This document shows, one piece after another, positions 13,253 to 22,005 of a DNA stretch of 64,000 nt. The notes under the pieces are model-generated. The model saw only the letters and a program-made list of their open reading frames with translations. It did not search any database and had not been told where the DNA came from. Within the stretch, counting starts at the first letter, position 1, and each line of letters starts with the position of its first letter. The DNA lies in contig JAJEGH010000044.1 in NCBI GenBank assembly GCA_022819985.1, positions 1 to 64,000 on the forward strand, in the 5' to 3' direction. Origin of the DNA: Alphaproteobacteria bacterium (lineage in GTDB: Bacteria > Pseudomonadota > Alphaproteobacteria > Bin65). The translations under genes were made by a program, and so were the position numbers.

Positions 13253-13280
13253 GCCGTCGCCTCCTTTGTGCCGGCGCCGC

Positions 13281-13982
13281 CTATTCCGCCGCCTGCGCCG
13301 CGGCGGGCGCCTGCAGCAGGTTGTCGATCGCGTCGTCGGTCGTGCGCACGTCGCCGAAGCTCTGCCAAAAGCTGGTCAGCCCGGCGAGATGGTCCTCGTC
13401 GAAGCGGGCCGCGTTGCCGTCGAGCACCATGACCGCGCGGTAGCCGATCATCATGGCATCGCGCGCGCTCGATTCGCAGCACATGTTGGTCGCCGTGCCG
13501 CAGACCAGCAGGTTTTCGATACCGCGGGCCCGGAGTTGTTCGTCCAGGTCCGACGCGCCCTGGATGAAGGCGCTGAACCGGTTCTTGCGGCTGACGATGT
13601 CGCCGTCCTTCACGACCAGGTCGGGATAGAGCGCGTGGCCCTCGCTGCCCTCGGTCAGGCCGTTCTTGTGGGCGTGCATCTTGGCCTCGGTGAAGAAATA
13701 GTCGTGATAGATCGGCCACTGGCTCTCACTGCCCATCTCCTCCGCCACGGTCAGCAGCACCCAGGCGACGACCCCGCCGCGGTCCCGGACGACGTCGGCC
13801 AGGCGGTTGATGTTGGGCACGATGCTGATCGCGGTCTCGACTTCCGCGACGAAGAAATTCTGCATGTCGATGACGACCAGCGCCGTGCGCGCCGGGTCGA
13901 AGCTGTCGAACACCTCCAGCTTGCCGCGCTTGGCCATGATGCGGTCGATGACGTATTGCGGCATTTCCAGGTTGTGCGGCAT
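13281..13982 (-). CDS. Isochorismatase-family cysteine hydrolase
   Basis: A 233-residue cytoplasmic hydrolase of the isochorismatase fold, the group that includes maleamate amidase, ureidoacrylate amidohydrolase and N-carbamoylsarcosine amidase. The catalytic triad can be seen: Asp in ALVVIDMQNFF, Lys in IVSRKNRFSAF and the nucleophile Cys in GTATNMCCESSARDA, with the family's cis-peptide GTATN. It is followed closely by ridA and preceded by the BNR-repeat gene, all on the minus strand. An amidase acting on a C-N bond is likely; the substrate is inference. Confidence 0.88.
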   Translation of the reverse strand: MPHNLEMPQYVIDRIMAKRGKLEVFDSFDPARTALVVIDMQNFFVAEVETAISIVPNINRLADVVRDRGGVVAWVLLTVAEEMGSESQWPIYHDYFFTEAKMHAHKNGLTEGSEGHALYPDLVVKDGDIVSRKNRFSAFIQGASDLDEQLRARGIENLLVCGTATNMCCESSARDAMMIGYRAVMVLDGNAARFDEDHLAGLTSFWQSFGDVRTTDDAIDNLLQAPAAAQAAE

Positions 13983-14024
13983 GGCTTTCCTCCCCTTGCT
14001 CCCGTCTCTGGGGTGCGTTCGAAT

Positions 14025-15008
14025 TCAGGCCGCCGGCTGCCAGGCGATCATGCGCAGCTCGCCCAGTTCCCGGCGCAATTTGAGCCAGCTCTCGCCGCCG
14101 TCGGTCGAGCGGAAGACCTGGCCGAAGATGGTGCAGAAAAAGATCAGGTCCGGGTCTGCCGGATTGGTCGCGACCCACCAGATGGTCGTGTTGGGCGGCT
14201 CGGGCAGATCGACGATTTCCCAGGTCTCGCCCCTGTCGCGGCTGCGGAACAGCATGCCCTGCTCGCCCGACGGCTTGTCGCCGACCGAGAGAAACATGAC
14301 GCCGGAATCGTCGGGGCGCTTCGCGATGCAGCGGAAATAGGGCCAGGGGGCGTCCGGCACCTCGATCCACTGCCAGCTCCGACCCTCGTCGCGGCTGCGG
14401 TGCAGGCCCTCTTCGGTGGAGCACAGGATGGTCCGGCCGTCTCCGTCATCGTCGTCGAAGAAAACCAGATTGTGGGTGTCCGGGCTCTTCAGCCCGTCGA
14501 TGCATTTCTCCCAGGTCTCGCCGCCGTCGCGGCTGACGAAGATGCCGTCGATCTCGATGGTCACCCAGATCGTCTCGCGGTCGCGCGGATCGAAATGGAT
14601 CGAGGTGACCCGCGGCGTGTTGATGAATTCGCATTCCACGCCGTTGCCGACATCGCAGCGCCGCCACGTCCGGCCGCCGTCCGCCGAGCGATAGAGCTGT
14701 GCCGGGCGCGTGCCGGCGAAGATAACATCGGGATCGTGGGGCGACTGGCCGATCTGGAGAATGTGCAGCTCGTCCATCGGCGACGGCAGATGCTCCCAGC
14801 GGTCTCCTTCCACGGTCCAGCGGTAGACGCCGATATCGGTGCCCGCCAGCACGTCGCCCGGCCGCGCCGGATGGGTCGCGACGCACCAGGCGCGGGATTC
14901 GTTGTAGATGCCGCCGGTCGGCGTGAAGGCGCGGTTCCACCTCTCGCCAAGGTCGTGGCTGAACCAGACCGAATGGCCGACCGACGCGGCATAGACGGTG
15001 ACGTTCAT
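14025..15008 (-). CDS. BNR/sialidase-type beta-propeller repeat protein
   Basis: A 327-residue protein made of about six Asp-box (BNR) repeats: SHDLGERW, SADGGRTW, SRDGGETW, SRDEGRSW, SRDRGETW and STDGGESW, spaced 45-60 residues apart. This indicates a six- or seven-bladed beta-propeller like sialidases and VPS10-type proteins. No signal peptide is apparent, so it is probably cytoplasmic, which is odd for a glycosidase. It sits upstream of the cysteine hydrolase and ridA genes on the same strand. Enzymatic function is not supported; it may bind a ligand or scaffold proteins. Confidence 0.8.
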   Translation of the reverse strand: MNVTVYAASVGHSVWFSHDLGERWNRAFTPTGGIYNESRAWCVATHPARPGDVLAGTDIGVYRWTVEGDRWEHLPSPMDELHILQIGQSPHDPDVIFAGTRPAQLYRSADGGRTWRRCDVGNGVECEFINTPRVTSIHFDPRDRETIWVTIEIDGIFVSRDGGETWEKCIDGLKSPDTHNLVFFDDDDGDGRTILCSTEEGLHRSRDEGRSWQWIEVPDAPWPYFRCIAKRPDDSGVMFLSVGDKPSGEQGMLFRSRDRGETWEIVDLPEPPNTTIWWVATNPADPDLIFFCTIFGQVFRSTDGGESWLKLRRELGELRMIAWQPAA

Positions 15009-15408
15009 GCAGCCTCCCGAACGGCGCGCAGGCGCGGTTGTACCATTATTTCCCGGCTGCCGGACAAGTCTTCGTCGCTGCGGCTTCGCGGTCCGCTATC
15101 GGGCGGTCGGGCGTTCCGGGACCTCCGCATTGCCATCGGAGCCGTTTTGAGCGCCTGTCGTCATCCGGGTCGCGGCGTCCGGGATTCGCGCTCCGCAACC
15201 GCCCCTCCGGTACATAATCCCGCCTCCGTTGACACGAGCATGAAATCCGGCGATTCCATGCGCACCGAGCTTTTCGACTACGCCGGTAACACCGTCCTGG
15301 GTGTCATCGAACAAACTGTGGAACGAAGCCATCGACGGCCCCGCTAAAGAAGATGCTGAAAACACTACGATTTTCTGGCGATCACAACACGCAGGGCAGG
15401 AGACCAAT
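15009..15408. other. Intergenic region between the divergent BNR and GST genes
   Basis: About 400 bases. A TTGACA hexamer at 15231 could be a -35 for the plus-strand GST gene, but no matching -10 is clear. A short plus-strand frame from an ATG near 15258 encodes MRTELFDYAGNTVLG and stops after 30 codons. It looks like the start of a gene that has been lost, or is fortuitous. No repeat family of this window occurs here. Confidence 0.4.
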
Positions 15409-16248
15409 ATGACGCTTGAGCTGTACTATCTCGAAGAAACCGATTCAATCTGCTCCAACAGAGCCGTCGTCACCCTGGCAGAAAAGGGGATCACGGACTG
15501 GATTCCCCGCAAGATGATCCTGATGAACCGGGATCAGTTTCAGCCCGAATATCTCAAACTCAATCCCCAAGGCGTCGTGCCGACCCTCGTTCACAACGGT
15601 AAGCCAATCCGCGAGTCCTCTCTTATCACGAAATACATCGACGGTCTGCGGCCCGACCCGCCGTTAAAGCCCGGCGATCCCTTTGAACGATACCAAATGG
15701 ACGAATGGATCAAGCTGTTTGACGAGAGGGCATTCGAAGCCACAGCAGTGATCAATTTCGTCACGAAGTTTCGCCTGACCGTGCCGCGGGAGAAGATGGA
15801 GGAACGCTGGAAAGTCATTCCCAGCATCGACCGGCTTTATCGCCAGCAGTCGGTCATCAGGGAGGGCGTTTCCTCGCCCTACGTTATGCGCGCCATCGGC
15901 TCGTTCGAGATGGTCTTCAAACTGATGGAGCACGCACTTGCCGACGGCCGGCCGTATCTTATGGGCGACCGGTTTACGTTGGCCGAAACCAACCTTGCGC
16001 CCTTTGTCAAAGTGCTGGAGATGGTCCGTTTCCTCGATTTCTGGCTGGAACCCTATCCGCTGACCCGGGCCTGGTGGGACCGTATGGCGAGCCGGCCGAG
16101 CATGCAGCAGCTCGACGACTTCCCCTACAGCGCCGTCTCCGAAGATTCTCCCCACGCCGTGTCCGGCCGGAAAACAGAACCCGAGTTCCGCGTGAAACTG
16201 GCGGAATACCGGGAGCGATTCGACTACGCTTTCAATCCCGGCAGCTAG
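15409..16248 (+). CDS. Glutathione S-transferase family protein
   Basis: A 279-residue cytosolic GST-like protein. The thioredoxin-fold N-terminal domain has the candidate catalytic Ser/Cys near residues 13-16 (DSICSNRAV), the cis-Pro motif GVVPTLVHNG and the glutathione-contacting ESS segment. The all-helical C-terminal domain contains LMGDRFTLAETNLAPF. It starts at an ATG preceded by GGGCAGGAG; the 36-residue extension in the track lacks such a site. It is the only plus-strand gene within the 12-27 kb minus-strand block, and by eye its codons are less GC-extreme than its neighbours, so later arrival is possible. Confidence 0.9.
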   Translation: MTLELYYLEETDSICSNRAVVTLAEKGITDWIPRKMILMNRDQFQPEYLKLNPQGVVPTLVHNGKPIRESSLITKYIDGLRPDPPLKPGDPFERYQMDEWIKLFDERAFEATAVINFVTKFRLTVPREKMEERWKVIPSIDRLYRQQSVIREGVSSPYVMRAIGSFEMVFKLMEHALADGRPYLMGDRFTLAETNLAPFVKVLEMVRFLDFWLEPYPLTRAWWDRMASRPSMQQLDDFPYSAVSEDSPHAVSGRKTEPEFRVKLAEYRERFDYAFNPGS

Positions 16249-16321
16249 GATCGGCTTCGATACCGGAAACCAGAGCGGTTGAAGCGGTCAGGGAAACACT
16301 CGAACGCCAGCTCGATCCGCG

Positions 16322-17371
16322 TCAGCCGCCCAGTTCCCTCCGTACGATGGCCGCGCCTTCCACCAGGGCCTGGAGCTTACCGCGGGCGACCGCCGGGTCG
16401 AGATATTTCATCCCGCAGTCCGGCGCGGCGACGATCCGCTCGGCCGGCAGCACGTCGAGCGCCCGGCGCAGCCGGCCGGCCACGGCTTCGGCGGTCTCGG
16501 CGACGGGATCGGCCAGGTCGATCACGCCGACCATGATCTGCTTCGACGGCAGGTGTTCGACGATCGACAGGTCGAGCTGCGGCTGGGCGGCCTCGATCGA
16601 AATCTGGTCGGCGGCGCAGGCGTCGAGTTCGGGCAGAAAGGAATAACCCGACGGCTTCTCCTTGACCGTATAGGCGTAGCCGAAACACAGATGGACGACC
16701 GTCGGCCCGGCGGCGCCCGCCAACGCGTGGTCGATTGCCTGTATCGCAAATTGCCGGGCCTTCTCCGGCCGCGCCTGCATCCACGGCTCGTCGAGCTGGA
16801 CGATATCGGCGCCGGCGGCGAACAGGTCCCGCACCTCTTCGCGCACGATCTCGGCCAGCGCCATCACGACGGCCTCCTCGTCGCCGTAATGCTCGTCGAC
16901 CGAAACCTGGGACAGGGTGAACGGTCCCGGCAGCGTCATCTTGATCGGCCGGCCGGTATGCCGGCGCAAGAACTCGGTGTCGCGCGCCTCGACCGAATGG
17001 CGGCGGCGGAGCGGCCCCGTTATGCGCGGCACCGGAATCGTCTTGCCCGGCGAGCGCCCCGGCACCATCGCCGGGTTGTCGACATCGATACCGTCGAGCG
17101 CCGTATGGAACCGGTTGGAATAGCTTTCGCGCCGGATCTCGCCGTCGGTCAGGATATCGAGGCCGGCCTCCTCGAAGGTACGGATCGCCATCAGGGTAGC
17201 GGCATCCTGCGCGTCCTCCAGTCCGTCCCCGTCGATGCGCCAGATATCGTCGCCGCGGGCGCGCGACGGCGGCCGGCCGGTCAGCCTTTCGCGGTCGACC
17301 AGCCAATCCGGCTGGACATAGCTGCCGGTCAGCGTCGTCGGGATGAGCGGGAGGTCGGGGAGTGCGGTCAT
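16322..17371 (-). CDS. Cobalamin-independent methionine synthase-like (MetE C-terminal domain) protein
   Basis: A 349-residue protein equivalent to the C-terminal catalytic barrel of MetE; the N-terminal MetE domain is absent. Zinc-site residues are visible: His and Cys in VVHLCFGY, Glu in ISIEAAQP and Cys in AAPDCGMKYL. The substrate-site pieces TGSYVQPDWL, TDGEIRRESY and QLDEPWMQ are also present. Stand-alone MetE-like proteins are often methyltransferases or C-S/thiol-processing enzymes in catabolic clusters rather than methionine synthases. It lies between a CmcJ-type gene upstream and the BNR gene downstream. The role is inferred from the fold only. Confidence 0.85.
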   Translation of the reverse strand: MTALPDLPLIPTTLTGSYVQPDWLVDRERLTGRPPSRARGDDIWRIDGDGLEDAQDAATLMAIRTFEEAGLDILTDGEIRRESYSNRFHTALDGIDVDNPAMVPGRSPGKTIPVPRITGPLRRRHSVEARDTEFLRRHTGRPIKMTLPGPFTLSQVSVDEHYGDEEAVVMALAEIVREEVRDLFAAGADIVQLDEPWMQARPEKARQFAIQAIDHALAGAAGPTVVHLCFGYAYTVKEKPSGYSFLPELDACAADQISIEAAQPQLDLSIVEHLPSKQIMVGVIDLADPVAETAEAVAGRLRRALDVLPAERIVAAPDCGMKYLDPAVARGKLQALVEGAAIVRRELGG

Positions 17372-17577
17372 GGGCCAGTCCTTGCGTCCGGTCGGCAGGC
17401 GTCCTTGTCGTCGCCGGGCCGACGCTCAAGATCGGGGCGGTCTCACCGCCGTGTCGGCTTTCCCCGGCAGCGCGCAGCCTCGGGCGTAACCGCCCGCCGT
17501 GCTCACGTCCAGACGGGCCTGCATGTCCTCGGCCCTGGCCCTGCCTTCCCGCATCTGCCGCTGCACCTGCCGCCCCC

Positions 17578-18576
17578 TCACCCGTACAGCAGCGCGCAGC
17601 GGACTTCGATGCTCCAGCGGTCGGGGGCGTTGGGCGGGGTGGCAGGGTCCTTGAAGGCGCTGTGGAAGCTGAAGGTGCTGGACCGGCCTTGGCCGTCGGC
17701 GTCGGGCCGCGCGCCGCCCGTCCGGGCCAGGGCGCCCGCCGAATCCCACTGCTTGATGAGCAGCGCCTCCTCGCGCGTCATGCCCGACCAGTAGACCCAG
17801 CGATGGCGCGTATTGTGCTTGGCGAAATAATTCTCGCCGATCCGGTCGCTGTAGTGGATCTCGAAGACAACCAGCTCGTCGGGCTGCACGGTCGCGGCGT
17901 CGCACAGCGCAAGCGGCCGGGTCGCCACGGGCGCGCGGGCGATGTTGCGCCAGAGGTTGATGAGCGCAAAGCGCCCGCTCTCGATGGCGCGTTCGACGGC
18001 ACCGGCGTCGAGCAGTGTCTGGCCCTCGGCCAGCGCCGTGCGGTAGGTGTCGTTGGCGGTCGGCGGACGGGCCAGGTCGCGCAGCCGCTGGGGGGCGCTG
18101 GTGAGCGTGTAGTCGCCGTGCACCACATGGGCCGGACCCTGGACCTGCTGGCCGCCGGCGATGCGCTTCTTGTCGGACTTGCCGCTGGCCGAGCGGATAT
18201 TGTGGTCGAATGCGACCACGGTGGCGGCGCCGGTCGCCGCCTGCACGATCGCGACGCAATCCGGATAGTAGGTATGCACCACCGCCTCGTGATCGAGGAA
18301 GTCGAGGTCGGGACGGGCCATCGGCCGGTCGAGCAGCTCGAAACCGTTGGCGGCAAGCGTCGGCTGCTCGCCGGGAGCCAGCGTGCGCGCGTCGACGATC
18401 TTCATTTCGCGCGGTTCGAGGTCGATGCCCTCGAAGCCGCTGTCGCTGCCGTCGAGGTCGCGGCGGGTGAGCACCTTGCCGTTGCGGTAGAGCGACGATT
18501 CCGCAGCCGGCGCCATGTAGCGGAAGGCGCCGAGGCGGGAATCCTCGTGCAGCGTATCAATGGCCGGGTCGGTCAT
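17578..18576 (-). CDS. CmcJ/NvfI (AsaB)-family oxidoreductase or methyltransferase-like protein
   Basis: A 332-residue protein matching the family of fungal and bacterial CmcJ, AsaB and NvfI proteins. The diagnostic central stretch is ALINLWRNIARAPVATRPLALCDA, followed by ELVVFEIHYSDRIGENYF and the Trp-rich strand HRWVYWSGMTREEALLIKQWDS. Family members include 2-oxoglutarate-dependent dioxygenases and proteins of cephamycin methoxylation. It is followed by the MetE-like gene and preceded by a cupin gene on the same strand. The exact reaction is not known. Confidence 0.82.
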   Translation of the reverse strand: MTDPAIDTLHEDSRLGAFRYMAPAAESSLYRNGKVLTRRDLDGSDSGFEGIDLEPREMKIVDARTLAPGEQPTLAANGFELLDRPMARPDLDFLDHEAVVHTYYPDCVAIVQAATGAATVVAFDHNIRSASGKSDKKRIAGGQQVQGPAHVVHGDYTLTSAPQRLRDLARPPTANDTYRTALAEGQTLLDAGAVERAIESGRFALINLWRNIARAPVATRPLALCDAATVQPDELVVFEIHYSDRIGENYFAKHNTRHRWVYWSGMTREEALLIKQWDSAGALARTGGARPDADGQGRSSTFSFHSAFKDPATPPNAPDRWSIEVRCALLYG

Positions 18577-18645
18577 GCTGGCGATCCGTCTTCGGGTGAC
18601 GACTGTCAGGGCTTGAATTAAGTCCGGTTCGCGCGGCGGGAATAT

Positions 18646-19266
18646 CTACTCGGTGTCCGGATCCCGGGTGGCGCTCCACGACTTGCTCGTGCCCTGCACC
18701 ATGTGGCGGACATTCTCCAGGCCCTGCGGTTCCTCGAAGAACAGGGTGCGTTTCGCGGCCATCTCCGGCATGTCCTGCGCCACATACATGATCGTGTCCT
18801 CGTCATGCTCCGGGTCGGCATGGTGTTCGTGATAGGCCCAGGCCGGGCAGACGATGGTGTCGCCGCGCTTGTAGGGATATCGGACGCCTTCGACCGTCGT
18901 CCATCCGCGGCCCTGCAGATAGTGGTAGATGGCGACCGAGTTGTGCCGGTGGTTGGGCACCAGCTCGCCCGGGTGGATCAGCTGGATGCCGATGAAGATG
19001 CCGGGCGCGGCGCCGGCGAGGTCGCCGTGATCCTCGTTGACAAGGGCGACGAAGCGGCGCTCGGCATGGCGGATCGGATCCTTGCCCAGTTCTTCGAGCA
19101 GGCCGAGCATCTCGTCGCCGTCCCACTTGCAGCCGCGCACCGCGCCGTGGCGCACGCGCTGGAAATATTCGTCCGCGGTGATGACGCGGGCGTTGCCGTA
19201 GCCGGGCTCGCCCTGCGCTTCCGCCGCTTCCTTTGCCGCCTGTCGCGGTTTTTCCTGCACCGTCAT
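18646..19266 (-). CDS. Single-cupin dioxygenase-like protein (gentisate-dioxygenase-type cupin)
   Basis: A 206-residue protein with one cupin domain in its C-terminal half. The first cupin motif is PNHRHNSVAIYHYLQG, giving two His ligands. The second runs from YKRGDTIVCPAWAYHEHH. The domain resembles the metal-binding half of gentisate 1,2-dioxygenases, which cleave aromatic rings with Fe(II). It sits between the alpha/beta hydrolase (115 bases upstream) and the CmcJ-type gene. Together with the FAD monooxygenase this suggests ring hydroxylation followed by ring opening. A non-enzymatic cupin cannot be excluded. Confidence 0.8.
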   Translation of the reverse strand: MTVQEKPRQAAKEAAEAQGEPGYGNARVITADEYFQRVRHGAVRGCKWDGDEMLGLLEELGKDPIRHAERRFVALVNEDHGDLAGAAPGIFIGIQLIHPGELVPNHRHNSVAIYHYLQGRGWTTVEGVRYPYKRGDTIVCPAWAYHEHHADPEHDEDTIMYVAQDMPEMAAKRTLFFEEPQGLENVRHMVQGTSKSWSATRDPDTE

Positions 19267-19382
19267 AACTTGCGCTCCTGGATTGTGCGCGCCGGCGGGG
19301 TACGGGCCGCACGGCGCCGTGGCTTCGTTGGATACCGCTGCCGGCGCGCAGGTTCAAGGCGCCGGCTCAGGGGCGCGCTTCC

Positions 19383-20240
19383 CTAAAGCCCCATCTGCGC
19401 CTGAATGAGCCGGGCGAGCGGGCTTGCGGGATCGCGCAGGCAGAAGGCGGCGGCGAAATGGTCGGCGCCGCCCTGGACGTAGAGGTCGGCCTCGATGCCG
19501 CTATCCGCCAGGGCCTTCAGATAGGCGTCCGCTTGGGGGCCGAACTCGGTCGGGTCCTTCGTGCCGTAGGAGATCGTCACCGGCGCGGTAACCGGCGGCG
19601 GGTTATGCACCGGGCTGACCCGCGGAACGTCGGCCGGCTCCAGCTGTATCCATTCGTTGATGTAGGCCAGGCGCAGCGGCTCCAGGTCGTACAGGCCGCT
19701 GATCGGCGTCGCGCCCTTGATCGCGTCGGCGGGCAGGCCGTAGCGCGTCCAGTCGGTCGCCAGCATCATGGCGGTGAGATGGCCGCCGGCGGAATGGCCG
19801 GAGACGAAGAAGCGGTCGCGGTCGGCGCCGTAGTCCGCGGCGTGGCTCCAGCACCAGACGACGGCCTGCCGGCATTGCTCGACGATCATGTCGAGGGTGA
19901 CGCTCGGGCACAGGTCGTAGGAGTTGACCGCGACCGTCGCGCCGGCCGGCACCAGCCCGGCGGCGACGAAACTGTGCTCCTCCTTGGTCAGCGCGCGCCA
20001 GTAGCCGCCGTGAATGAACAGATGCATCGGGCCGCCCTTGCTGCCGGAGGGAAAGACATCCAGCACCTCCATCTCGGACGTTCCGAAGGCTTTGTCCGGG
20101 TCGATGTCCAGCGCCTTGCGCGCTGCCGCGGCCTCGGCCTCCCACATTGCGATCGTGGCGTCGAAATCGACCGTTGCGCGGGCGTTATAGGCGGCGTCGA
20201 GCCCCTCCTGGTCGTAGTCGCGATATACCCTGGCTGCCAT
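19383..20240 (-). CDS. Alpha/beta hydrolase, kynurenine-formamidase-like
   Basis: A 285-residue serine hydrolase. It has the oxyanion-hole motif HGGYW (FIHGGYWRAL), the nucleophile elbow GHSAGG, a likely acid Asp in ISYGTKDPTEF and a C-terminal His in GGADHFAAAF. HGGXW is characteristic of kynurenine formamidases and related arylformamidases. It lies between the FAD monooxygenase (118 bases upstream) and the cupin gene. A deformylase or esterase acting on a ring-cleavage product is a reasonable inference. Confidence 0.86.
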   Translation of the reverse strand: MAARVYRDYDQEGLDAAYNARATVDFDATIAMWEAEAAAARKALDIDPDKAFGTSEMEVLDVFPSGSKGGPMHLFIHGGYWRALTKEEHSFVAAGLVPAGATVAVNSYDLCPSVTLDMIVEQCRQAVVWCWSHAADYGADRDRFFVSGHSAGGHLTAMMLATDWTRYGLPADAIKGATPISGLYDLEPLRLAYINEWIQLEPADVPRVSPVHNPPPVTAPVTISYGTKDPTEFGPQADAYLKALADSGIEADLYVQGGADHFAAAFCLRDPASPLARLIQAQMGL

Positions 20241-20358
20241 TGTCCTCTCCCTGTCGCTGGCCTCGGCGTGTTGGAACCGGCCGGCCGCGGGCGCGAGACT
20301 ACTGCCTGACGGCGCGCCGAGAAAGCCGGTCGGGTCCCTCGGTTGGCGACTGTCGCCC

Positions 20359-22005
20359 TCAGCCGCCCCTTCCCGCCAGCTTGTCGAGCAAGAGGCCCGG
20401 TTCGCCGGGGGCTTCGCCGCCGCGCCAAGCGACGTGCTGGTCGGGCCGGACGATCAGCAAGCGGTCGGGTACCGGGACGGCGGTAATTCCTTCGACGTCC
20501 AGCATCGCCAGCGGGAACCGCTTTTCGCGCGCTGCCGAAAGCATATTCGATACCTCCACCGACCTGTCGAAGCGCACCAGCGTGTATTCCGGCCCCAACG
20601 CATCGTAAAAGCTGCGTCCCTCGCCGAGCCAGAAATGCGGCGCCCGGCAACCGGGCACGGTCGAGGGCGTATATTCCGCCATGCTGTACGGCGGATGGGC
20701 TTCGCCATCGTAGGCGACGATCGGCGAGCGGTCGTAGTAGTAGCCGAAGTTCAGGCCGGCACAGCAATATTGCTGGACGTTGAGGTCGTAAGCGCGTTGC
20801 CCCAGTTCGGCTCGCGCCGCGGCGCCGGCCGGGCTGTCTTCTTCCAGATTGGCCGGCACGCCGCCCCGCTGGCTGGCCATGGCGTACGCATGGTCCATGG
20901 CGAAATGCGAGACCTGATGCGTGATTGGCAGGCGCTCGGCTTCGTAGGCACCGAGGATCGCAGGCGCGGCCCAGCCGTTGAGGCGGGCGGCGAGCAGCCA
21001 TGCCAGATTGGCCGCATCGGCGACGCCGGCGTTCATGCCGTAGCCGCCATAGGGCACCCAGATATGGGCGGCGTCGCCGCAGATGAAGACGGGGCCGTCG
21101 CGAAACCGGTCCGCCACCAGGCGGCGGCCGAACCAGTCCTCCTTGGCAATCGTCTCGTATCGGAAGCTGTCGTCCACGCCGAGGATGGTGCGGATCGCCC
21201 AGTCCCGGTCGATAGCGCCGAAATCCGCCTCCTCCGGGCGCAAATAGTTGTGGACGATCCAGGTTTCCCGGCCGTCGATGGCATAGACGTTACCCGACCG
21301 CCGCGGATTCAGGGAAAAGGTCGCCCAGGCCCGTTGCTCCCGCTGCAGGCCGATCAGGTCCGGCGCCCGGATGAAGGTCGATTGCGCGCGCTGGACCGCG
21401 GGATCGCCTTCGAGCTGCGCTCCGATCGCCTTGCGCACCAGCGACGAGCCGCCGTCGCAGCCGACCAGGTAGCGGCATTCGACGGTCAGGACTTCGCCGG
21501 TCTTCAGGTCCCTTACCTGCGCCTGTGCGCCGCCGTTCCCGTATTCGATTGCTTCCCCTTCCATCTCGCTCAGGATCCGGAGCTTCGGCATCTGTGCGGC
21601 ATGGTCGAACAGGATCGGCTCCAGGAAGATCTGGTTGATCCGGTGCGGCGGCTCCGGCGTCGGCCAGTCGGTGTCCGGGCCGCCGGTCGCGATGTAGCGG
21701 TCGCGCCGGCACGGGATCGGGATACGCGCGAGTTCCTGCCCGGTGAAGCAGGTCCGGTAGGACACATCGTTCGGATAATCGGCGGGCAGGCCGGCGTTAC
21801 GCAGCTTTCCCGCCACGCCCAGACGCCGGAATATCTCCATGGTCCGCGCCGAGACATGGTTGCATTTGGGCGGCGGCGGCGCGGCCCGGGCCCGCTTCTC
21901 GACGACCGTCGCCTCGACGCCGCGCCAGGCCAGGTCCATCGCCAGCGTCAGGCCGACCGGGCCGGCACCGACGATCAGGACCGGCGTTTCAAGCCGTGCG
22001 GTCAT
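20359..22005 (-). CDS. FAD-dependent aromatic-ring monooxygenase (PheA/TfdB/MhpA type)
   Basis: A 548-residue flavoprotein monooxygenase. Motifs in order: GAGPVGLT FAD-binding site near residue 14, the Arg in FRRLGVAGK, a DG-type motif in VGCDGGSSLVRKAIG, and GDAAHIWVPYGGYGMNAGVAD, which is the GD motif binding the FAD ribityl. Such enzymes hydroxylate phenolic or N-heterocyclic rings with NAD(P)H and O2. Start chosen at MTARLETPVL; it overlaps the TRAP permease stop by 17 bases, so transport and oxidation are translationally coupled. The unusual VPYGGYGMN replaces the common PPxGGQGMN. Confidence 0.9.
   Translation of the reverse strand: MTARLETPVLIVGAGPVGLTLAMDLAWRGVEATVVEKRARAAPPPPKCNHVSARTMEIFRRLGVAGKLRNAGLPADYPNDVSYRTCFTGQELARIPIPCRRDRYIATGGPDTDWPTPEPPHRINQIFLEPILFDHAAQMPKLRILSEMEGEAIEYGNGGAQAQVRDLKTGEVLTVECRYLVGCDGGSSLVRKAIGAQLEGDPAVQRAQSTFIRAPDLIGLQREQRAWATFSLNPRRSGNVYAIDGRETWIVHNYLRPEEADFGAIDRDWAIRTILGVDDSFRYETIAKEDWFGRRLVADRFRDGPVFICGDAAHIWVPYGGYGMNAGVADAANLAWLLAARLNGWAAPAILGAYEAERLPITHQVSHFAMDHAYAMASQRGGVPANLEEDSPAGAAARAELGQRAYDLNVQQYCCAGLNFGYYYDRSPIVAYDGEAHPPYSMAEYTPSTVPGCRAPHFWLGEGRSFYDALGPEYTLVRFDRSVEVSNMLSAAREKRFPLAMLDVEGITAVPVPDRLLIVRPDQHVAWRGGEAPGEPGLLLDKLAGRGG

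Noticed and set aside
13224-15347. 707-residue plus-strand ORF over ridA, the cysteine hydrolase and BNR gene
   Set aside because: It is antisense to three genes with clear domain motifs and shows no motif of its own.
15258-15347. A short gene MRTELFDYAGNTVLG... as a QueA-like protein start
   Set aside because: Only about 30 codons are open and nothing beyond the first few residues resembles QueA; left as a note in the intergenic entry.
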